Positions 59,422 through 64,000 of a DNA stretch of 64,000 nt are shown here, in pieces; the stretch's first letter is position 1; every line of letters starts with the position of its first letter. The position numbers were made by a program, and so were the translations under genes. The notes beneath the pieces were generated by a model that ran no database searches, was not told the DNA's origin, and saw nothing but the letters and a program-made list of their open reading frames with translations. The DNA is from CAVQWT01 sp963810815 (GTDB lineage: Bacteria; Pseudomonadota; Gammaproteobacteria; Burkholderiales; Casimicrobiaceae): positions 62,001-126,000 of the forward strand of contig CAWEPB010000009.1 of assembly GCA_963810815.1 (NCBI GenBank), given 5' to 3'.

Positions 59422-60885
59422 TCAGATCAGCACGATGTCGTACTGTTCCTGAGAGTACACCGTCTCGACCTGCAGCGAGATCGGCTTGCCGATGAAGTCG
59501 CCGAGGCCGGCGAGGCTCTGCGATTCCTCGTCGAGGAACATGTCGATCACCGACTGCGACGCGAGGATGCGGAACTCGCGGGCGTTGAACTGCTTCGATT
59601 CGCGGACGATCTCGCGCAGGATCTCGTAGCAGACCGTCTGCGGCGTCTTCAGCTCGCCGCGGCCCTTGCACATCGGGCAGGGCTCGCACAGGATGTGCGC
59701 GAGCGATTCCCGGGTGCGCTTGCGCGTCATCTCGACCAGGCCGAGCTGCGTGAAGCCGTTGACGGTGAGCCGCGTGCGGTCCTTTTCCAGCGCGCGATTG
59801 AGTTCGGCGAGCACGGAGTTCCGGTGGTCCGGGTTCTCCATGTCGATGAAGTCGATGATGATGATGCCGCCGAGGTTGCGCAGCCGCAGCTGCCGCGCGA
59901 TCACCTGCGCGGCCTCGAGGTTGGTCTTGAAGATCGTGTCGTCGAAGCTGCGGCCGCCGACGAAGCCGCCGGTGTTGACGTCGATCGTCGTCATCGCCTC
60001 GGTCTGGTCGATGATCAGGTAGCCGCCCGATTTCAGGTCGACGCGGCGGCCCAGCGCCTTCTGGATCTCCTCCTCGACGCTGCCGATGTCGAACAGCGGC
60101 CGCTCGCCGACGTGGTGGGCGATGCGCTCGACCAGCGCCGGCGTGTACTCGCGCGCGAAGTCCTGCATCTTGACCCAGGTCTCGCGCGAGTCGACGACGA
60201 CCCTCGCCGTCTCCTCGGAGACCATGTCGCGCAGCACGCGCTGCGCGAGGTTCAGGTCCTGATAGAGCAGCGCGGGCGCCGGGACGTCGAGCGTGCGGGC
60301 GTTGAGGTCGCCCCACAGCTTGGTCAGGTAGTCGATGTCGTTCTGCATCTCGCGCTCGCTGGCCGTCTCGGCCATCGTGCGGATGATGAAGCCGCCGGTC
60401 GAGCCCTCGGGCAGCAGGTGGACGAGCTTGTCGCGCAGGCTCTCGCGCTCGGCCTCGTCCTCGATCCGCTGCGAGATGCCGATGTGCGAATCCTGCGGCA
60501 GGTAGACGAGCAGCCGGCCGGCGAGCGACACCTGCGTCGACAGCCGCGCGCCCTTGGTGCCGATCGGGTCCTTGATCACCTGCACCAGCAGCGCCTGGCC
60601 TTCGTGCAGGATCCGCTCGATCGGCCGCGAGTCGCTGCCGCCGTGGCCGTTCTGCCGGTGCTCCCAGATGTCGGCGATGTGCAGGAACGCCGCGCGCTCG
60701 AGGCCGATCTCGACGAACGCGCTCTGCATCCCCGGCAGGACGCGCGCGACGCGGCCCAGGTAGATGTTGCCGACCAGCCCGCGCGCGCTCGACCGCTCGA
60801 CGTGCAATTCCTGCACGATGCCCTGTTCGAGCATCGCGACGCGGGTTTCCTGCGGCGTTACGTTGATAAGGATTTCATGCGACAT
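59422..60885 (-). CDS. rng: Ribonuclease G
   Basis: RNase E/G-family endonuclease of 487 residues. N-terminal ILINVTPQETRVAMLEQG and S1-like region GNIYLGRVARVLPGMQSAFV, catalytic Asp residues in TTIDVNTGGFVGG and IIIIDFIDM, and the zinc-link CPMCKGRG. It matures 16S rRNA 5' ends and decays mRNA. The C-terminal scaffold arm of RNase E is absent, as expected for RNase G. Follows maf on the same strand after 102 bases. Confidence 0.95.
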   Translation of the reverse strand: MSHEILINVTPQETRVAMLEQGIVQELHVERSSARGLVGNIYLGRVARVLPGMQSAFVEIGLERAAFLHIADIWEHRQNGHGGSDSRPIERILHEGQALLVQVIKDPIGTKGARLSTQVSLAGRLLVYLPQDSHIGISQRIEDEAERESLRDKLVHLLPEGSTGGFIIRTMAETASEREMQNDIDYLTKLWGDLNARTLDVPAPALLYQDLNLAQRVLRDMVSEETARVVVDSRETWVKMQDFAREYTPALVERIAHHVGERPLFDIGSVEEEIQKALGRRVDLKSGGYLIIDQTEAMTTIDVNTGGFVGGRSFDDTIFKTNLEAAQVIARQLRLRNLGGIIIIDFIDMENPDHRNSVLAELNRALEKDRTRLTVNGFTQLGLVEMTRKRTRESLAHILCEPCPMCKGRGELKTPQTVCYEILREIVRESKQFNAREFRILASQSVIDMFLDEESQSLAGLGDFIGKPISLQVETVYSQEQYDIVLI

Positions 60886-60987
60886 CGATGGCGGAAATGG
60901 GAAGAGGGTGGCGAATGCATGGCGGGCCGTGCGAACGGCTGCCCCGCCGCGGCCACGAAGGGGCGCGGCGCGGAACGTTGACGAAGG

Positions 60988-61605
60988 TTATAGCACGGTC
61001 AGGCCGAGGCGCGCGAGGATCGCGGCGGTCTCGGCAAGCGGCAGTCCGACCACCCCCGAGTAGCTGCCGTCGAGGCGCTGGACGAACGCGCCGGCGCGGC
61101 CCTGGATCGCGTAGGCGCCGGCCTTGTCGAACGGCTCGCCGGTGGCGATGTAGCGTTCGATCCGCGCGTCGTCGAGTTCGGCGAAGGTCACCGCGCTGAC
61201 GCTGATTTCCACCTCCAGCTCGTCGCGCCACTTGACCGCGACCGCCGTCAGCACCTGGTGCGTGCGACCCGAGAGGTGCCGCAGCATCCGCGCCGCGTCG
61301 ACCGCGTCGGTCGGCTTGCCGAAGATGACGTCGTCGAGCACGACTTCGGTGTCGGCCGCCAGCAGCGGGCGCGGGGCAAGCCCGCGACTTGCCATCCGCT
61401 CCCAGGCGACCAGCGCCTTGGTCCGCGCGATGCGCTCGACGTAGTGCATCGGGGGTTCGCCCCCCAGCGCGCCCTCGACGACGTCGCGCTCGCGTCCGGC
61501 CGCCTCGCGCAACCTGAGCAGCTCGAAGCGGATGCCGAGCTGGAGCAGCAGCTCCTGGCGGCGCGGGCTGTTGGAGGCGAGGTAGATCTGCGGATCGGTG
61601 GACAT
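60988..61605 (-). CDS. maf: Maf-family nucleoside triphosphate pyrophosphatase
   Basis: 205 residues. YLASNSPRRQELLLQLGI, RIARTKA, LLAADTEVVLDD, GKPTDAVDAARMLRHLSGRT and GAYAIQGRAGAFVQRLDGSY are the Maf motifs. It hydrolyses non-canonical or m5-modified NTPs to monophosphates. Lies 13 bases after rlmH on the same strand. Confidence 0.93.
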   Translation of the reverse strand: MSTDPQIYLASNSPRRQELLLQLGIRFELLRLREAAGRERDVVEGALGGEPPMHYVERIARTKALVAWERMASRGLAPRPLLAADTEVVLDDVIFGKPTDAVDAARMLRHLSGRTHQVLTAVAVKWRDELEVEISVSAVTFAELDDARIERYIATGEPFDKAGAYAIQGRAGAFVQRLDGSYSGVVGLPLAETAAILARLGLTVL

Positions 61606-61618
61606 GGCGGCGGATCCT

Positions 61619-62086
61619 TCAGTCGCGATGATACGGGTGGCCGGCCAGCAGGCTGGCCGCGCGGTACAGCTGTTCGGCGACGACGACGCGGACGAGGCCG
61701 TGCGGCAGCGTCAGGCCGGAGAGTGCCACGACCGCGTCGGCGTCGCGCTTGACGCTGGCGGCGAGGCCGTCGGCGCTGCCGATGACGATGGCGACGTCGC
61801 GGGCCTCGTCGCGCCAGCGCGCGAGGCGTTCGGCCAGCGCGCGCGTCGTCCAGGCCTCGCCACGCTCGTCCAGCGCCACCACCGCGTGTCCGCGGCAGGC
61901 CGCGGCGATGCGCACCGCCTCGGCGTCCAGCAATTGCGCGACCGGCTTGCCGCGGTCGCGCGGCTCCGGCTTCAGCTCGACCAGCTCGAACGCGAATTCC
62001 CGCGGCAGCCGGCGTACGTAGTCGTCGACGCCGGCGGTCACCCAGGCCGGCATCCGGTGGCCGGGCGCGACCAGGCGCAGCTTCAC
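61619..62086 (-). CDS. rlmH: 23S rRNA (pseudouridine-1915 N3)-methyltransferase
   Basis: SPOUT methyltransferase of 155 residues, exactly the usual RlmH length when started at GTG (VKLRLVAPGHRMPAW). SAM-binding knot: VALDERGEAWTTRALAERL, IVIGSADGL, ALSGLTLPHGLVRVVVAEQL and the C-terminal HPYHRD. Modifies helix 69 of 23S rRNA. Just downstream of rsfS, the conserved arrangement. Confidence 0.94.
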   Translation of the reverse strand: MKLRLVAPGHRMPAWVTAGVDDYVRRLPREFAFELVELKPEPRDRGKPVAQLLDAEAVRIAAACRGHAVVALDERGEAWTTRALAERLARWRDEARDVAIVIGSADGLAASVKRDADAVVALSGLTLPHGLVRVVVAEQLYRAASLLAGHPYHRD

Positions 62087-62117
62087 GCCCGCCGTCCCCG
62101 GCGCACGAGCCGGCGCG

Positions 62118-62492
62118 TCAGGCCGGCGCGGCCGCGCGCTCGGGCTTCGGGCGGGCGGCGCGCGTCGGCTTGGGCGGGGCCCACAGTTCCTCGAGGTTGT
62201 AATAGGCGCGCACCGCGGGCTGCATGATGTGGACGATGATGTCCCCGGCGTCCACCAGCACCCATTCGCCGGAGTCCTCGCCCTCGACGCCGATGATCGA
62301 CGCGCCGGAGGCCTTGAGCTTGTCGCGGACGTGGCTCGCCAGCGCCTTCGTCTGCCGCGCGGATTCGGCGGTGGCGATGACGAGCGCGTCGCACATGCTG
62401 GTGAGCTTGCGGACATCGAGAACCTCGATGTCGCGGGCCTTGATGTCTTCGAGGGCGGTTACGGCGGTTTTCTGCAGTTTGTTAAGTCGCAT
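62118..62492 (-). CDS. rsfS: Ribosomal silencing factor RsfS
   Basis: 124 residues of the Iojap/RsfS family: ALEDIKARDIEVLDVRKLTS, CDALVIATAESARQTKALA, GEDSGEWVLVDAGDIIVHIM. Binds L14 of the 50S subunit and blocks subunit joining. It begins eleven bases inside the nadD 3' end and has a basic Ala/Pro/Lys tail of about 20 residues. Confidence 0.94.
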   Translation of the reverse strand: MRLNKLQKTAVTALEDIKARDIEVLDVRKLTSMCDALVIATAESARQTKALASHVRDKLKASGASIIGVEGEDSGEWVLVDAGDIIVHIMQPAVRAYYNLEELWAPPKPTRAARPKPERAAAPA

Positions 62493-63147
62493 CCGGGCGG
62501 GATCGGTAGAGTTGGTTGCGGTCAATATAGGCCAAAACGGCGGGGGGGAGCAAACCGCGCACGGCGTCGCGGTGCCCGGCGGCCAGTTCGGCGCGTATCG
62601 CCGACGCCGAAACCGGACGCGGCGTGATCGGCTGGACGAAGATGCGGCCGGATCCGGCCCGCGCAAGGGCCTCGGCGTCGCCGGCGAGCCGGGCGGCCCA
62701 CTCCGCGGCGAGCGGCGGCGCCAGGGTTGCCGGGTCGAGCATGTGGCCGGGGCGGGCGACGACGATGACGTGCGCCAGCGCGAAGAGCTCGGTCCACCGG
62801 TGCCAGGTCGGCAATCCGGCGAACGCGTCGGCGCCGACGATCAGCGCCAGCGGCCGCTCCGGCGCCTCGGCGCGCAGGTCCTCGAGCGTCAGCACGGTGT
62901 AGCTGCGGCCGCTGCGGGCGATCTCGCGCGCGTCGACTTCGAGGCCCTCGAAGCCCTCGATCGCGAGCTCGACCATCTCGAGACGGTGCGCCGCCGTCGC
63001 GACCGGCGCCGCGCGGTGCGGCGGGTCGCCGGCGGGAACGAACCGCACCGCGGAGAGCCCGAGCGCGGCACGCACTTCGCGCGCGAGCTCGACGTGTCCC
63101 CAGTGCACGGGGTCGAACGTGCCGCCGAGGATGCCCAGTAGTCTCAT
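62482..63147 (-). CDS. nadD: Nicotinate-nucleotide adenylyltransferase
   Basis: 221 residues. GILGGTFDPVHWGHVELA is the nucleotidyl-transferase start with the GxFDPxHxGH motif, PPHRAAPVATAAHRLEMVEL follows, and the C-terminal SASAIRAELAAG holds the ISSTxIR-type motif. It adenylates nicotinate mononucleotide in NAD synthesis. Overlaps rsfS. Confidence 0.94.
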   Translation of the reverse strand: MRLLGILGGTFDPVHWGHVELAREVRAALGLSAVRFVPAGDPPHRAAPVATAAHRLEMVELAIEGFEGLEVDAREIARSGRSYTVLTLEDLRAEAPERPLALIVGADAFAGLPTWHRWTELFALAHVIVVARPGHMLDPATLAPPLAAEWAARLAGDAEALARAGSGRIFVQPITPRPVSASAIRAELAAGHRDAVRGLLPPAVLAYIDRNQLYRSRPDAT

Positions 63148-63175
63148 GTCCGGTGTCCCGCGCGCGGCGCGCCGG

Positions 63176-63778
63176 TCAGAATCGCGAACCCGGCTCGCGC
63201 AGGAACGCCGCTTCCGCGACGGTCGACGCGCGTCCGAGGATCGCGTTGCGATGCGGGTAGCGGCCGAAGCGCCGGATCACCGCGGCGTGCCGTTCCGCCC
63301 ACTCGAGCGGGGCGCGGTCGCCGGTGGCCGCTGCCAGCGCGCCGAACAGCGCCAGCGAGCGCTCCTGCATCGCCGCGTCCTCGCTGTGCTCGAACGGCAG
63401 ATAGAGGAACCAGCGGCCGTATCGGTCCAGCGCGCGTTCGTGACCCGCCGCGATCGCCGCCTGCGCGACGGCGAGCGCCTGCGCGTCGCCCGCGAACGCA
63501 CGCGGCGTGTCGCGAAAGAGGTTCCGGGTGAACTGGTCGAGCAGCAGCACGCGGGCCAGCGCCCCGGCGGCGTCCGTCCAGTCGGCGTAGGCGCCGGCCA
63601 GCGCCGCGTCGACCGCGGCCGCGAAGCGCGCCCGGATCGCGTCGTCGAATGCCGGGTCCTTGCGGAACCAGGCGTCGCGCGCCGACGGGGCCGGCGTCGC
63701 GCCCGCCGCGGACGGCGCCAGGCCGCGGGAGGGTCCGAACCAGAATTCGAGGATGTCGTCGCGCGTAGAATCGACCAT
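63176..63778 (-). CDS. DUF924-family protein
   Basis: 200-residue TPR-like helical protein. DILEFWFGPS, ARVLLLDQFTRNLFRDTPRA, YLPFEHSEDAAMQE and RFGRYPHRNAILGR are the conserved DUF924 segments. Function unknown. Reads toward nadD after 28 bases and may head that operon. Confidence 0.87.
   Translation of the reverse strand: MVDSTRDDILEFWFGPSRGLAPSAAGATPAPSARDAWFRKDPAFDDAIRARFAAAVDAALAGAYADWTDAAGALARVLLLDQFTRNLFRDTPRAFAGDAQALAVAQAAIAAGHERALDRYGRWFLYLPFEHSEDAAMQERSLALFGALAAATGDRAPLEWAERHAAVIRRFGRYPHRNAILGRASTVAEAAFLREPGSRF
63766..63771 (+). promoter_or_regulatory. -10-like element before the right-end MFS gene
   Basis: TAGAAT, 43 bases before the GTG of the plus-strand MFS gene and inside the first codons of the divergent DUF924 gene. 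Confidence 0.3.
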
Positions 63779-63814
63779 TCCGCCACTGTAACCCGGCCGC
63801 CGCTTTCCCCGCAC

Positions 63815-64000
63815 GTGCAGACGTCCCGCCGCGACCTCTTCCTGCTCGCCGCCTGCCAGGCCCTGCTGCTGGTCAATTCGGCCGGCCTGATCTCGATGAA
63901 CGGCCTCGTCGGCTACGCGCTCGCGCCCGACCGGGCGCTCGCGACGCTGGGTGCGACGACCTACGTGCTGGGCTCGGCGCTGGCGGCGATGCCGGCCGCG
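63815..64000 (+). CDS. MFS transporter (N-terminal part)
   Basis: Partial gene cut by the right edge; 62 residues are visible from a GTG start (VQTSRRDLFLLAACQALLLV). They contain the first membrane segment and the start of the second (TTYVLGSALAAMPAA), typical of an MFS permease. The substrate cannot be judged. Confidence 0.65.
   Translation, partial: MQTSRRDLFLLAACQALLLVNSAGLISMNGLVGYALAPDRALATLGATTYVLGSALAAMPAA

Noticed and set aside
58235..60981. Plus-strand open frames across the beta-helix and rng region
   Set aside because: They are antisense to rng, which is unmistakable, and have shadow-type composition.

Overview
The window is about 70% GC with strong codon bias. It looks like the chromosome of a betaproteobacterium, probably Burkholderiales-like. 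The reasons are the block order RNase II-family/tonB/aroE/mtgA, the block nadD-rsfS-rlmH-maf-rng, a tripartite tricarboxylate transporter with a Bug-type binding protein, and the ECF sigma and DUF families present. I saw no rRNA, tRNA, CRISPR array, insertion sequence or phage gene.

Layout. 0-3.3 kb: part of a proteobacterial dedicated sortase system (VIT-domain sortase target, response regulator, histidine kinase; the sortase itself is not in view). 3.4-6.9 kb: DUF486 stub, MFS transporter, Mpl murein-peptide ligase, YqiA-like esterase. 7.0-11.4 kb: a three-subunit opine/amino-acid dehydrogenase next to ornithine aminotransferase. 11.4-16.1 kb: DUF3617 protein, D-Ala-D-Ala carboxypeptidase, membrane TPR protein, cytosolic 5'-nucleotidase. 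16.1-19.9 kb: tungstate ABC transporter (tupBCA) and a Mop protein, divergent from a ModE/LysR-like regulator whose start codon abuts a perfect 7-4-7 inverted repeat.

19.9-45.8 kb is the accessory region and the most interesting part. It is a catabolic super-cluster with the enzyme families of quinate/shikimate breakdown: two type I 3-dehydroquinate dehydratases, a second shikimate dehydrogenase, three AP-endonuclease-2-type TIM barrels resembling 3-dehydroshikimate dehydratase, and an HPPD-like VOC protein. Also present are a ThDP enzyme, an acylating aldehyde dehydrogenase, a citryl-CoA-lyase-like protein, an old-yellow-enzyme-type reductase, an SDR, a Gfo/Idh oxidoreductase, TTT and TRAP transporters, and IclR, TetR and GntR regulators. 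In the central operon the hallmark residues are altered. The AroD-like protein has Met in place of the Schiff-base Lys, while its paralogue 12 kb away keeps Lys. The AroE-like protein has Phe and Ala in place of the two carboxylate-binding Ser. The QuiC-like pair has changed metal ligands. Together with the ThDP / acylating-ALDH / lyase module this suggests an undescribed, possibly inositol-like, route for a cyclic polyol or hydroaromatic compound; the route itself is inference.

45.8-52.3 kb: housekeeping (RNase II-family exonuclease, TonB, biosynthetic AroE, MtgA, MgtE). 52.4-54.3 kb: COG4315 secreted protein, ECF sigma factor and anti-sigma factor. 54.3-59.4 kb: D-threonine-aldolase-like enzyme, hexose-6-phosphate mutarotase, VOC protein, PHB-depolymerase-like esterase, and a broken beta-helix gene. 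59.4-64 kb: rng, maf, rlmH, rsfS, nadD, DUF924 and the start of an MFS gene.

At least six otherwise intact genes are interrupted by single-base frameshifts. Every one that could be placed exactly is an inserted base, so residual assembly error is likely and absolute reading frames should be treated with care.
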